NCBI RefSeq assembly: GCF_011067745.1
Contig: NZ_JAAMPJ010000020.1
Location: 94,372 to 158,371, forward strand
Direction of reading: 5' to 3'
DNA: 64,000 nucleotides
DNA from: Lentzea alba
GTDB taxonomy: Bacteria; Actinomycetota; Actinomycetes; Mycobacteriales; Pseudonocardiaceae
The position numbers were made by a program, and so were the translations under genes. This document shows, piece after piece, positions 26,677 through 35,100 of this stretch; the first letter of the stretch is position 1, and each line of letters starts with the position of its first letter. The notes beneath the pieces are model-generated. The model ran no database searches. It had not been told where the DNA came from and saw only the letters and a list, made by a program, of their open reading frames with translations.

Positions 26677-27306
26677 ATGACGGAGACGGCGCAGAGCGTA
26701 CCCGCAGGCAGGGGCGTTCGACTGCCGCGCACCGCCCGCCGCGCGCAACTGCTGGCAGCGGCACAGGACGTGTTCGTCGCCAACGGCTACCACGCCGCGG
26801 CGATGGACGAGATCGCCGAGCGCGCGGGCGTGTCCAAGCCGGTGCTGTACCAGCACTTCCCGGGCAAGCTGGAGCTGTACATGGCCCTGCTCGAGTCCCA
26901 TGTGGACGAGCTGGTCGGCCGTGTGCGCACCGCCATCGCCTCCTCCACGGACAACAAGCTGCGCGTGCGCGCCGCCGTGGCCGCCTTCTACGACTTCGTC
27001 GACGGCGAGGGCCAGGCCTTCCGCATGGTCTTCGAGTCCGACCTGCGCTCCGAGCCGTCCGTGCAGTCCGCCGTCGAGCGCGCCACGACGGACTCCGTCG
27101 ACGCGATCACCGACACCATCACCGCGGACGCCGGCCTCGACCCGGAGCGCGCCCGCCTGCTGGCCGTCGGCCTCGTCGGCCTGTCCCAGGTCACCGCGCG
27201 CTCCTGGCTGGCCGACAACCGCCGAGTCCCCAAAGAAGACGCCGTAGCCCTGATTTCCAACCTCGCGTGGCGAGGCATCGGCGGCGGCTTCCCCCTCCAA
27301 CACTGA
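26677..27306 (+). CDS. TetR-family transcriptional regulator
   Basis: A 209-residue regulator. The N-terminal helix-turn-helix is AAMDEIAERAGVSKPVLYQHF (about 43-63, shown here in part), followed by a ligand domain of the TetR_C type with GQAFRMVFESDLRSEP. GGAGG at 26668-26672 precedes the ATG. It is the counterpart of mycobacterial Rv3208 in this conserved block. The gene ends a few bases before the palindrome at 27309-27361 and converges with the next hydrolase gene. Confidence 0.92.
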   Translation: MTETAQSVPAGRGVRLPRTARRAQLLAAAQDVFVANGYHAAAMDEIAERAGVSKPVLYQHFPGKLELYMALLESHVDELVGRVRTAIASSTDNKLRVRAAVAAFYDFVDGEGQAFRMVFESDLRSEPSVQSAVERATTDSVDAITDTITADAGLDPERARLLAVGLVGLSQVTARSWLADNRRVPKEDAVALISNLAWRGIGGGFPLQH

Positions 27307-27308
27307 GA

Positions 27309-27361
27309 TTGATGAGGGGAGCTTTCATAAACCTGAGGTTTATGAAAGCTCCCCTCATCAA
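27309..27361. terminator. Bidirectional terminator-like palindrome 1
   Basis: Perfect 25-bp inverted repeat (27309-27333 and 27337-27361) with a 3-base loop TGA, exactly between the convergent TetR and alpha/beta hydrolase genes. The stem holds GAGGGGAGC and CATAAACC. It shares a core (CAT-purine-purine-AC, TGAGGT, ATG) with the palindrome at 30055-30107. A terminator for both strands is the simplest role. Confidence 0.7.
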
Positions 27362-27363
27362 CA

Positions 27364-28143
27364 TCACATCAGGGCGGCTATTCGGCGGGCCACGTCCTCG
27401 GAGCGTTCGAGGGGCAGCATGTGGCCGGTTTTCGGGTAGATGACGAACTCGGCGCTGGGGAGCGCGTCCGCCAGCACTCGTGCGTGCCGCATCGGTGTGA
27501 GCAGGTCCCACGATCCGGCCATCACCACGGTCGGGATGTCGGACAGGACCGCCAAAGCCTCACGCCGCTGGTGCAGGGTGAGTTCCTCGCGGAGCCCGAC
27601 GAACGCCGCACCGGTCGTGTTGCCCGCCATCGCCGCCGCGGCCCGCACGTCGGACCAGCGCGGACGACGGCCGAACGTGACCCGCAGGCCAGGCGTGATC
27701 AACCGGCCGAACCCGATCTTCGGCCGCTTGCCCAGCCACTTCCCCGCGAGCCGCTCCACCCCGCTCAGCCGGGGCAGGTTCCCGCACGACGTGGCCACGA
27801 GCGCCACCCCCGACACACGTGAGAACAACTCGGGGCGCTGCTCGGCCAGCGCCATGATCGTCATGCCGCCCAGCGAGTGCCCGGCCAGCACGATCCGCCC
27901 GGTCGGGACGCGTTCCTCCAGCACCGCCGCCAGGTCGTCGGCGAGCTCGGAGATCGTCCCGGCACCGGTGGAGTTCCCGTGGCCGCGCACGTCGTAGCGG
28001 ACCACCCGGCCCGGCAGAGCCGCGGTGACGCGATCCCACGTCGTGAGGTCCATCGTCCAGCCGTGCAGCAGGACCGCGGTCACGTCGGAGGTCGCCTCCC
28101 CCGACTCGACGACGTTCAGCCCATCAAGAACGAACGACGCCAT
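27364..28143 (-). CDS. Alpha/beta hydrolase
   Basis: A 259-residue hydrolase with HGWTMDLTTW, nucleophile elbow GHSLGG (about 93), acidic site in AGSWDLLTP and C-terminal TGHMLP histidine. Its start (28143) lies inside the 3' end of the diiron gene (28-base overlap), so the two are probably co-transcribed and coupled. This pairing suggests both act on one lipid or aromatic metabolite (inference). Confidence 0.85.
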   Translation of the reverse strand: MASFVLDGLNVVESGEATSDVTAVLLHGWTMDLTTWDRVTAALPGRVVRYDVRGHGNSTGAGTISELADDLAAVLEERVPTGRIVLAGHSLGGMTIMALAEQRPELFSRVSGVALVATSCGNLPRLSGVERLAGKWLGKRPKIGFGRLITPGLRVTFGRRPRWSDVRAAAAMAGNTTGAAFVGLREELTLHQRREALAVLSDIPTVVMAGSWDLLTPMRHARVLADALPSAEFVIYPKTGHMLPLERSEDVARRIAALM

Positions 28144-29003
28144 GAGCGCATCCCCGGCTTTCCGACGAGTCCGGCCTCATTTAGGAACGACATGATCCGT
28201 TCCCCCGACCAGCGAATGGTCTCCTGGAAGCGAGGATTGCGCAGTGCCTGCCGGTGTGCCTCGCGCACGTCCAGGCCGACGGCGGCGTACACGGCTGGGT
28301 TGATGATCGTCCGCGTGATCATCATCGACACGTACCCGACCAGCCACTTCTGGTACGGCAGCTCGTAGGCCTTCAGCTCGCCCATCCCGCGCAGCAGCTC
28401 CTCACGCGCGAACCGCACGTGCCTGGCCTCCTCCAGCACGTGGATGCGGTTCACCATCCGCACGATCGGCTGGACCGTCTCGTCGTTCATCGCCTCGCGC
28501 TGCAGCCGGTCGAGGATCTCCTCGGCGACCAGGATCGAGCCGTACATCGCGGGGCCGTACCCGATGGTCGGCAGCAACTTGCCCAGCCGGTGGGTCGCCC
28601 GCACCGGCCCGTAGGGCGGGCAGCCGATCCGTTCGACCAGGCGCGCGAACATCGTCGAGTGCCGGCACTCGTCGGCCACCTCGGTCAGCGCGTACTGGGC
28701 GTGCCGCGAGGTCGGGTCGGTGTTGTAGACGACCTTGACCAGCATCTGCATGAGCAGCAGCTCGAACCACAGGCCCACCGAGGCGATGGACGCGAGCTCG
28801 TGCTTGGACAGCTCGATGCGCTGCTCGTGGGTCAGAGAGTCGTAGAGCGGAGTTCCGTACAAGGAGATCCGCTGTTCAGGGATGTAGAAGAGACCGTCCA
28901 CCAGAGGTGCGGACCAGTCGATGTCCACCTCGGGGTCGTAGAACTTCTCCGCGGACGACTTCAGCAGCCTCTCCGCCGTCTTCTCCCGATCGGCGACCCT
29001 CAT
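28116..29003 (-). CDS. AurF-family diiron oxygenase
   Basis: A 295-residue all-helical protein of the p-aminobenzoate N-oxygenase (PF11583) family. Metal-ligand motifs are visible as KHELAS, DECRHS (ExxxH type), VAEEILD and EEARHVR (second ExxxH). The family oxidises aryl amines or other substrates with oxygen at a non-haem diiron centre. GGGAGG lies 7 bases before the ATG at 29003. It is divergent from a TetR gene whose operator candidate lies between them. It is not the well-known AurF itself; the substrate is unknown. Confidence 0.85.
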   Translation of the reverse strand: MRVADREKTAERLLKSSAEKFYDPEVDIDWSAPLVDGLFYIPEQRISLYGTPLYDSLTHEQRIELSKHELASIASVGLWFELLLMQMLVKVVYNTDPTSRHAQYALTEVADECRHSTMFARLVERIGCPPYGPVRATHRLGKLLPTIGYGPAMYGSILVAEEILDRLQREAMNDETVQPIVRMVNRIHVLEEARHVRFAREELLRGMGELKAYELPYQKWLVGYVSMMITRTIINPAVYAAVGLDVREAHRQALRNPRFQETIRWSGERIMSFLNEAGLVGKPGMRSWRRSFLMG

Positions 29004-29019
29004 CGGTTGCCCTCCCCGG

Positions 29020-29050
29020 TAAGTGTTACTTGAGGTAACGGTTACTTCTG
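29020..29050. promoter_or_regulatory. Operator-like repeats between AurF-type and TetR genes
   Basis: In the 61-base divergent spacer, GTTAC (29025-29029) and GTAAC (29035-29039) form a dyad with a 5-base spacer. A second dyad, GTAAC-G-GTTAC, overlaps it (29035-29045), and GTTACTT occurs twice as a direct repeat. A local TetR binding site controlling both genes is the expected role. Confidence 0.6.
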
Positions 29051-29064
29051 GTAGCGTGCGTCAC

Positions 29065-29748
29065 ATGGCACGCACTGTCAAGGGGCCGGACGCGCGACGC
29101 GAACGCTGGAAGGGCCATCGCGAACAGCGCAGGGCGGAGTTCGTGGAGGCCACGATCGCCGCCGTGGCCAAGAAGGGCCCGGACGTCGGCATGGAGGACG
29201 TGGCCGCGGAGGCCGGCGTCAGCAAGCCCGTGCTGTACCGGCACTTCACCGACAAGTCCGACCTCTACCTGGCGGTGGGGCAGAAGGCCACCGAACTGCT
29301 GATGGACCGGATGGGTCCCGCGCTGGCCGCGGACGGCCCGATCCGCGACCGCATCAAGGGGATCGTGGACGCCTACCTGTCCGTGATCGAGGACAACCCG
29401 AACCTGTACCGGTTCGTGGTGAAGGGGTCCTTTGTGGACCGCCCGGTCGAGAAGGACGTCGTCGCCGAGGACAAGAACCTCATCGCGACCACGCTGGCCC
29501 GCATCCTCGGCGACTACCTGCGCGCGTTCGAGATGGACTCCGGCGGCGCCGAGCCGTGGGCGCACGCACTCGTCGGCATGGTGCAGAACGCGGGCGACTG
29601 GTGGCTCGACCGCCAGACCATGTCCCGCGAGAACCTCAGCGACTACCTCGCCACGCTCATCTGGCACGCCGTCGACGGGCTGCTGCGCTCGGCCGGTGTC
29701 CAGGCCGACCCGGCGAAGCCACTCACCCCACTCCGATTGGTGGACTAG
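29065..29748 (+). CDS. TetR-family transcriptional regulator
   Basis: A 227-residue regulator with an HTH at about 33-60 (VGMEDVAAEAGVSKPVLYRH) and a helical ligand domain ending in the WHAVDGLLR helix. The ATG at 29065 is preferred over upstream in-frame codons because those would extend into the operator region. It is divergent from the AurF-type gene and probably its repressor. The DUF4873 gene starts directly after its stop. Confidence 0.92.
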   Translation: MARTVKGPDARRERWKGHREQRRAEFVEATIAAVAKKGPDVGMEDVAAEAGVSKPVLYRHFTDKSDLYLAVGQKATELLMDRMGPALAADGPIRDRIKGIVDAYLSVIEDNPNLYRFVVKGSFVDRPVEKDVVAEDKNLIATTLARILGDYLRAFEMDSGGAEPWAHALVGMVQNAGDWWLDRQTMSRENLSDYLATLIWHAVDGLLRSAGVQADPAKPLTPLRLVD

Positions 29749-30051
29749 ATGAGCGAGCACGACGAAGAGGGCTACAGCGGCTCAGCGACCCTTGTTTTCG
29801 GCAAGGACGAGGTAGCGGTGACGGTCGATCTGCGCGGCTACTTCCAGCCGATCGACGGCCGCTACCACTGGTACGGCCGGATCAAGCAGAACGACGAGGT
29901 CACCACCCGTGTGGAGGCCGGCGCCCGCACCGCTCTGCTGCGCACCCCCACCGGCGAAGCCGAGGGCATGCTCACCGATCCCGACCCGTGGGGCCGCTAC
30001 CGCATCGGCGGCATCTCCACCCCGCCCTACAAGATCCAAGAACCCGCCTGA
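29749..30051 (+). CDS. DUF4873 domain protein
   Basis: A 100-residue soluble protein starting YSGSATLVFG and containing YFQPIDGRYHWYGRI, the pattern of DUF4873, a domain also found fused to flavin monooxygenases. The ATG directly follows the TetR stop codon, so it is translationally coupled. Role unknown; a ligand-binding or accessory function to the neighbouring oxygenase is possible (inference). Confidence 0.75.
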   Translation: MSEHDEEGYSGSATLVFGKDEVAVTVDLRGYFQPIDGRYHWYGRIKQNDEVTTRVEAGARTALLRTPTGEAEGMLTDPDPWGRYRIGGISTPPYKIQEPA

Positions 30052-30054
30052 CAA

Positions 30055-30107
30055 ACCATGGGGGGCACATTCATGGACGTGAGGTCCATGAATGTGCCCC
30101 CCATGGT
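30055..30107. terminator. Bidirectional terminator-like palindrome 2
   Basis: Perfect 24-bp inverted repeat (30055-30078 and 30084-30107) with a 5-base loop GTGAG, between the convergent DUF4873 and DUF3107 genes. The arms hold CCATGGGGGGCACATTCATG. The core CATGGAC-GTGAG-GTCCATG is a variant of the one in palindrome 1. A dual-strand terminator is likely. Confidence 0.7.
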
Positions 30108-30114
30108 GAACGAC

Positions 30115-30339
30115 TCAGGCGCCGAACCCGACCTTGCGCGAGTCCTGCGGGCCGATCTCCACGTACGCGACGCGGCCAGCGGGCACGACGAAACGCGCAC
30201 CCTTGGCGTCCACCAGCGACAGCACGCTGGACTTGCCGGACACCGCGTCCGCCACCAGAGCCTCAACGTCTGACGGGTTGAGCTCACTGGTCACGACGAG
30301 TTCCCGCGGGCTGTCCGCGACGCCGATCCTGACCTCCAC
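30115..30339 (-). CDS. DUF3107 protein (TB9.4-like)
   Basis: A 74-residue protein conserved in actinobacteria (Rv3208A/TB9.4-like). The GTG at 30339 is chosen because GGAGG lies about 5 bases upstream and the product then has the family length. Conserved features are RIGVADSPREL and the C-terminal VAYVEIG. Function unknown. The ferritin-like gene is just upstream on the same strand. Confidence 0.85.
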   Translation of the reverse strand: MEVRIGVADSPRELVVTSELNPSDVEALVADAVSGKSSVLSLVDAKGARFVVPAGRVAYVEIGPQDSRKVGFGA

Positions 30340-30380
30340 GCTGACCTCCGTGCTCAAAGAGAAACTGATCCTGAGCCTAC

Positions 30381-31022
30381 CTAGCCCAGGCCCAGCTGCG
30401 TCATGCGCCGCGCGTGCGACTGCTGAAGCCGGCGGAACAGCTGACCGATCCCGGCGAGGTCTCCCGAGCCCCGCACGATGAGCTCGGAGAGGCCGTCCCG
30501 CTCCGCCACCACGTACTGGGCCTGCGTCAACGCCTCGCCGAGCAGCCGCCGGCCCCACAGCGCGAGCCGGTCGCGCACCCGTGGATCCGACTCGACGGCG
30601 GCCAGGACTTCGCGCTCAGCGAACGCCGAGTGACCCGTGTCGGCGAGCACGGCGAGCACCAGGTCGCGCGTCGGCTCGTCCAGCCACTCCGCCACCTCGC
30701 GGTAGAAGTCGGCGGCCAGACCGTCGCCCACGTAGGCCTTCACCAGCGACTCGAGCCACGACTTCGGGCTCGTCGACTCGTGGAACGCGTCGAAGCCCTT
30801 CACGAACGGCGCCATCGCGTCCTCGACGGTGATCCCCTCCGCCGCGAGGTGCTTCTGCAACAGCGTGAAGTGACCGATCTCCGCGGCGGCCATCTGCGCC
30901 AACGCCGCGCGCCCGGCCAATGTCGGCGCCGAACGCGAGTCCTCCGTCATCCGGTCGAAGGCCGAGAGCTCGCCATATGCAAGCGCTCCCAGAAGATCGA
31001 CAACACCCTCCGCAACACCCAT
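30381..31022 (-). CDS. Ferritin-like fold protein, MiaE_2 type
   Basis: A 213-residue helical protein with diiron-type ligands: E in LAYGELSAFDRM, AAEIGHF (ExxH) and a second set in YREVAEWL and DTGHSAFAEREV. The family (PF13794) is annotated as similar to tRNA-(ms2io6A) hydroxylase, but the actinobacterial members lack a proven activity. It corresponds to Rv3210c in the conserved block. It is divergent from the helicase gene across a long leader. Confidence 0.8.
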   Translation of the reverse strand: MGVAEGVVDLLGALAYGELSAFDRMTEDSRSAPTLAGRAALAQMAAAEIGHFTLLQKHLAAEGITVEDAMAPFVKGFDAFHESTSPKSWLESLVKAYVGDGLAADFYREVAEWLDEPTRDLVLAVLADTGHSAFAEREVLAAVESDPRVRDRLALWGRRLLGEALTQAQYVVAERDGLSELIVRGSGDLAGIGQLFRRLQQSHARRMTQLGLG

Positions 31023-31037
31023 GAGAACGAAGCCTAG

Positions 31038-31065
31038 TGGTCAAATGGTTCCTGCCAGGTAGAAT
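31038..31065 (+). promoter_or_regulatory. Promoter of the DEAD-box helicase gene
   Basis: TGGTCA at 31038-31043 and TAGAAT at 31060-31065 with a 16-base spacer form a good sigma-70-type promoter. It would give a leader of more than 100 bases before the helicase start. The leader includes a GCGCAC-GAAATG-GTGCGC hairpin at 31110-31127. Confidence 0.55.
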
Positions 31066-31191
31066 GGCAGCGGACGCCCGGCGTGACGAGTGTGACGAAC
31101 CGCCGTGAGGCGCACGAAATGGTGCGCGTACACCTTTCCCGCAGCTGATCTCCAAGCGCGGTCGAGAGGCCCGGCCAGGGCTCGTACGCGC

Positions 31192-32838
31192 TTGGTACGA
31201 GAGAGGCTGATCACCCTGACCGCTGAAGTAGAAGCACATCTGGACCCGGTCCTGCTGGAGCACAGCGAGACCGGAGTCCCCGAAGAAGACCCCTCGCACC
31301 CGCTGCTGGCGGATGCCCCGGTGGACACCGACTCCCCCACGTTCGCCGAGCTGGGAGTGCGTGACGAGATCGTCAAGGCGCTCGGAGAAGCCGGCATCGT
31401 CCGCACGTTCGCCATCCAGGAGCTGACGCTCCCCATCGCGCTGTCCGGCGACGACCTGATCGGTCAGGCCCGCACCGGCACCGGCAAGACCCTCGGGTTC
31501 GGCGTGCCGCTGCTGCACCGCCTCGACACGCCCGGCGACGGCACGCCGCAGGCACTTGTGGTCGTCCCCACCCGTGAGCTGTGTCTCCAGGTCGCGCACG
31601 ACCTCACCGACGCGTCGAAGCACCTGGGTGTGAAGGTCGTCGCCATCTACGGCGGCATCCCGTACGAGCGCCAGATCTCGCAGCTCCGCAAGGGCGTCGA
31701 CGTCGTCGTCGGCACGCCCGGCCGCCTGCTCGACCTGGCCGAACAGCGCCACCTGGTGCTCGGCAAGGTCCGCGCGCTGGTGCTGGACGAGGCCGACGAG
31801 ATGCTCGACCTCGGCTTCCTGCCCGACATCGAGCGCATCCTCAACATGGTCCCCGACCAGCGTCAGACGATGCTGTTCAGCGCGACCATGCCGGGCCCGA
31901 TCATCACGCTGGCCCGCACGTTCCTGAACCAGCCGACGCACATCCGCGCCGAGGAGAACGACGCCGGCCAGACGCACGAGCGCACCAAGCAGTTCGTCTA
32001 CCGGGCGCACTCCATGGACAAGCCGGAGATGCTGGCCCGCGTGCTGCAGGCCCGTGACCGCGGCCTGTCGATGATCTTCGCGCGGACCAAGCGGACCGCG
32101 CAGAAGATCGCCGACGACCTGACCGAGCGCGGGTTCGCCGCGGCCGCCGTGCACGGTGACCTGGGCCAGGGCGCGCGGGAGAAGGCGCTGCGGGCGTTCC
32201 GCAGCGGCAAGGTCGACGTGCTCGTGGCCACGGACGTCGCGGCGCGCGGTATCGACATCGACGACGTGACGCACGTCATCAACTACCAGTGCCCCGAGGA
32301 CGAGAAGACCTACGTGCACCGCATCGGCCGCACGGGCCGGGCCGGGCGCGAGGGTGTCGCCGTCACGTTCGTCGACTGGGACGAGACGACGCGCTGGCAG
32401 TCCGTCAACGAGCTGCTCAACCTCGGCCAGCCGGAGCCGATGGAGACCTACTCCACCTCGGACCACCTGTTCGAGGACCTGGGCATCCCGTCCGGCTCCA
32501 CCGGCAGGCTGCCGCTCAGCCACCGCACGCGGGCCGGTCTGGACGCGGAGGTCGAGGAGAAGCTGGACCGCAAGGCGCCGCGCAAGCGTCGTCGCAGCGG
32601 CAGCCGTTCGGGCGCGGCGGGCGAGCAGACGGCCCCCGAGGCCGGCGAGGAGACCCCGACCAGGCCGAAGCGCAACCGCAGCCGCACCCGCAGCCGTGGT
32701 GGCGTGCCGGTGGAAGGTGCCGAGGTCAAGGCCGAGGCTCCCGCCGCGGAGGCGTCGGATCAGCCCTCGTCGGACAAGCCCCGCAGGCGTCGGCGTCGCC
32801 GAACCTCTGCCGAACAGGCCGCTCCTTCGGCAGACTGA
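31192..32838 (+). CDS. DEAD-box RNA helicase, RhlE-like
   Basis: An ATP-dependent RNA helicase of about 548 residues. Order: Q motif region FAELGV...FAIQELTLPIAL, Walker A ARTGTGKT, Walker B DEAD (VLDEADEML), SAT (FSATMPG), then the second RecA domain with HRIGRTGRAGR. The C-terminal tail is long, Arg-rich and Pro/Glu-rich and ends in seven consecutive arginines after a Lys-Pro, typical of RNA-binding tails. The start is uncertain: TTG at 31192 is used, but GAGAGG at 31201-31206 would fit a CTG at 31216, and a GTG at 31105 is also open. It is the counterpart of Rv3211. Confidence 0.93.
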   Translation: MVRERLITLTAEVEAHLDPVLLEHSETGVPEEDPSHPLLADAPVDTDSPTFAELGVRDEIVKALGEAGIVRTFAIQELTLPIALSGDDLIGQARTGTGKTLGFGVPLLHRLDTPGDGTPQALVVVPTRELCLQVAHDLTDASKHLGVKVVAIYGGIPYERQISQLRKGVDVVVGTPGRLLDLAEQRHLVLGKVRALVLDEADEMLDLGFLPDIERILNMVPDQRQTMLFSATMPGPIITLARTFLNQPTHIRAEENDAGQTHERTKQFVYRAHSMDKPEMLARVLQARDRGLSMIFARTKRTAQKIADDLTERGFAAAAVHGDLGQGAREKALRAFRSGKVDVLVATDVAARGIDIDDVTHVINYQCPEDEKTYVHRIGRTGRAGREGVAVTFVDWDETTRWQSVNELLNLGQPEPMETYSTSDHLFEDLGIPSGSTGRLPLSHRTRAGLDAEVEEKLDRKAPRKRRRSGSRSGAAGEQTAPEAGEETPTRPKRNRSRTRSRGGVPVEGAEVKAEAPAAEASDQPSSDKPRRRRRRRTSAEQAAPSAD

Positions 32839-32843
32839 TCACC

Positions 32844-34181
32844 ATGTCGTCCACCGGTTCCGACGTCACCGACATCGAGGACGTCCTCGACGAGCCCGCG
32901 ACCCCGTTCGCACCCGAGCCCGTCGAGGAACGTCCGCCCGCCCGGTCGTGGCGCACCCGCGCCGACTACGTCGCGGTCGCGCTGATCGCCGTCGTCTCGG
33001 TCGTCGCGGCCGTGCTGACCTGGGCGTTCAGCGATGCTCGGGCCACGACGTCGGTCACCGGGCCGTCGTCGTGGGACCAGCTGCCCGAGGTGGTCGCACT
33101 GCCTCCGACGCTGTCGGAGGTGTGGCGAGCACGCAGCGGCGCGTCGCTGTCGCCGGTGGTCGTGCAGACCCCGGTGAAGGAAACGGGCGAGGAGAAGCCG
33201 TCGACGGTCGTCACCGGCGACGGCGGCGAGGTCAACGGCCGCGACCCGCTGACCGGTGACGTCCGGTGGACGTACGAGCGCGACCTGCCGCTGTGCACGG
33301 TGAGCACGGGCTGGGGCCGCGCGATGGCCCTGTACTCCAAGGGCACGAACTGCTCGGAGCTCACCTCGCTCGACGGCATCACCGGCGAGCGCAAGGCGCA
33401 GCGCAACGGCGACGCGGAACCGGGCACGGCGCTGCTCAACGAGGGCTCGCACCTGATCACGACCGGGTCGAAGTTCGTCGAGGTCTACCGGCGCGACGAC
33501 CTGGTGCGTTCGCTGGAGTACGGCGGCCTGCGCGCGATCGTGAACCCGAACAAGCAGCCGCGGGTCGGCTGCACGTACGGCTCGGTGGCCGTCACGTCCG
33601 GCCGGTTCGCGATGGTCGAACGCTGCCCGGAAGACTCCTTCGACCGCGTCTCGGTGCTCAAGCCGAACCCGGACAAGTCCGACGAGCCGAAGGTGTTCAC
33701 GAGCCTGCTGACCGGCGGCAAGAACGCCCAGGTCGTCGCCGTGACGGACAAGCTCGTCGCGGTGGCGATGCCGAACCCGAGCCGGCTGGTCGTGTTCGAC
33801 GTCGAAAGCGGCAACCAGATCAGCGACGTGCCGATCGACGTGCCCGCCGCGGACTTCGTCGACCCGCCGAGCCACGTGTCGCGCGGGTTCGCGACCAAGA
33901 CGAACGTCTTCTGGTTCACCGGTTCCAAGACGATCGCCCTGTCGCTGGAAAATCTCACTCCACTGTGGACCGCCGACGGCACGCTGGGCGCCGGTACGAC
34001 GCTCGCGGGCCGCGCGGTCATCCCGGTGAAGGAGGGCCTGCGGGTGTACGAGCAGGCCACGGGGGCGGTCGTGGGCACGATCCGGGTGGGCCGTGAGGGC
34101 TACACCGGCCCTGTGCAACTCGCCACAGCCGGTCCCGTCGTGCTCGAGCAGCGTGGCGAAACCCTGGTCGCGCTGCGATAG
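32844..34181 (+). CDS. Membrane-anchored PQQ-like beta-propeller protein (Rv3212-like)
   Basis: A 445-residue protein with an acidic cytosolic N-terminus (about 1-40), one membrane segment (about 44-66) and an extracytoplasmic domain of repeated beta-strand units in the style of PQQ/quinoprotein propellers (NGRDPLTGDVRWTYERDL; TSLDGITGERKAQ; VVFDVESGNQI; VYEQATGAVVG). Conserved cysteines suggest disulfides. No PQQ site is recognisable. Its place directly after rhlE matches the mycobacterial order. Function unknown. Confidence 0.8.
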   Translation: MSSTGSDVTDIEDVLDEPATPFAPEPVEERPPARSWRTRADYVAVALIAVVSVVAAVLTWAFSDARATTSVTGPSSWDQLPEVVALPPTLSEVWRARSGASLSPVVVQTPVKETGEEKPSTVVTGDGGEVNGRDPLTGDVRWTYERDLPLCTVSTGWGRAMALYSKGTNCSELTSLDGITGERKAQRNGDAEPGTALLNEGSHLITTGSKFVEVYRRDDLVRSLEYGGLRAIVNPNKQPRVGCTYGSVAVTSGRFAMVERCPEDSFDRVSVLKPNPDKSDEPKVFTSLLTGGKNAQVVAVTDKLVAVAMPNPSRLVVFDVESGNQISDVPIDVPAADFVDPPSHVSRGFATKTNVFWFTGSKTIALSLENLTPLWTADGTLGAGTTLAGRAVIPVKEGLRVYEQATGAVVGTIRVGREGYTGPVQLATAGPVVLEQRGETLVALR

Positions 34182-34188
34182 TTCCCTC

Positions 34189-35067
34189 GTGTACTCGCAG
34201 CTCAGCCCGAACCGGGCACAACGTGTCGACCTGCCGGGCCGTTACGGCACGATCGCGGCGCTGCGGGCGCCCGCGGTGGGCGACGACGCGTTGCGCACGA
34301 CAGCGCTGCTCGTGCCGGGCTACACGGGCTCCAAAGAGGACTTCGCGCCGATCATCGACCCGATCGCGGACGCCGGTTTCGAGGTCCTCGCGCTCGACCT
34401 GCCGGGCCAGCAGGACTCGCCCGGCCCCGACGACGAGGCGCTGTACCGCCCCGGCCCGCTGGGTTCGGTGCTCGCCGAGCTGATCGGCAAGATCGCCGCC
34501 GACGGCCGCCGCGTGCTGCTGCTGGGCCACTCCTACGGCGGTCTGGTGGCGCGGGCGGCGGTGTTCGCGGGTGCCCCGATCGCGGGCCTCACGCTGATGT
34601 CGTCCGGCCCGTCCGAGCTGCCCACCGGCGAACGGCGCACGGTGCTGGACGTCGGCGAGCACGTGCTGGCCGAGCAGGGCGTCGAGGGCATCCAGAAGCT
34701 GAACGAACTGCGGTCCTCGCAGAACCCGGCGTGGGTCGCGCTGCCGCAAGAGCTGAAAGACTTCTACCGCAACAGGTTCCTGGCCTCACCGGCCGCGGCG
34801 ATGCTCGGCATGGGCAACGGCCTGCGCTACGAACCGGACCAGGTGGCCAAGCTGTCCCGCACGCTGCGGTCGTCCGGCATCCCGTGCCTCGTGGTGTGCG
34901 GTGACGCGGACGACGCGTGGAGCCCAGCCGCCCAGCGTGACATGGCTGAGCGGCTGGACGCGGACTTCGCCGTGCTGCCCGGCGTGATGCACTCGCCGAA
35001 CACCGAGTCACCGCACGACCTCGTGGCCACCTTGCTGCCTACTTGGCGGGCCTGGCTGTCTTCCTGA
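34189..35067 (+). CDS. Alpha/beta hydrolase
   Basis: A 292-residue hydrolase: oxyanion region VPGYTGSKEDF, elbow GHSYGG (about 111), acid in CGDADDAW and His in PGVMHSPN. The GTG at 34189 is used; there is no clear ribosome binding site, but it lies 7 bases after the propeller gene stop, so reinitiation is plausible. It appears to close the conserved helicase operon. Substrate unknown. Confidence 0.85.
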   Translation: MYSQLSPNRAQRVDLPGRYGTIAALRAPAVGDDALRTTALLVPGYTGSKEDFAPIIDPIADAGFEVLALDLPGQQDSPGPDDEALYRPGPLGSVLAELIGKIAADGRRVLLLGHSYGGLVARAAVFAGAPIAGLTLMSSGPSELPTGERRTVLDVGEHVLAEQGVEGIQKLNELRSSQNPAWVALPQELKDFYRNRFLASPAAAMLGMGNGLRYEPDQVAKLSRTLRSSGIPCLVVCGDADDAWSPAAQRDMAERLDADFAVLPGVMHSPNTESPHDLVATLLPTWRAWLSS

Positions 35068-35100
35068 TCTTTCCTGCCAGAAAACAACCAGGCCTCAAGT

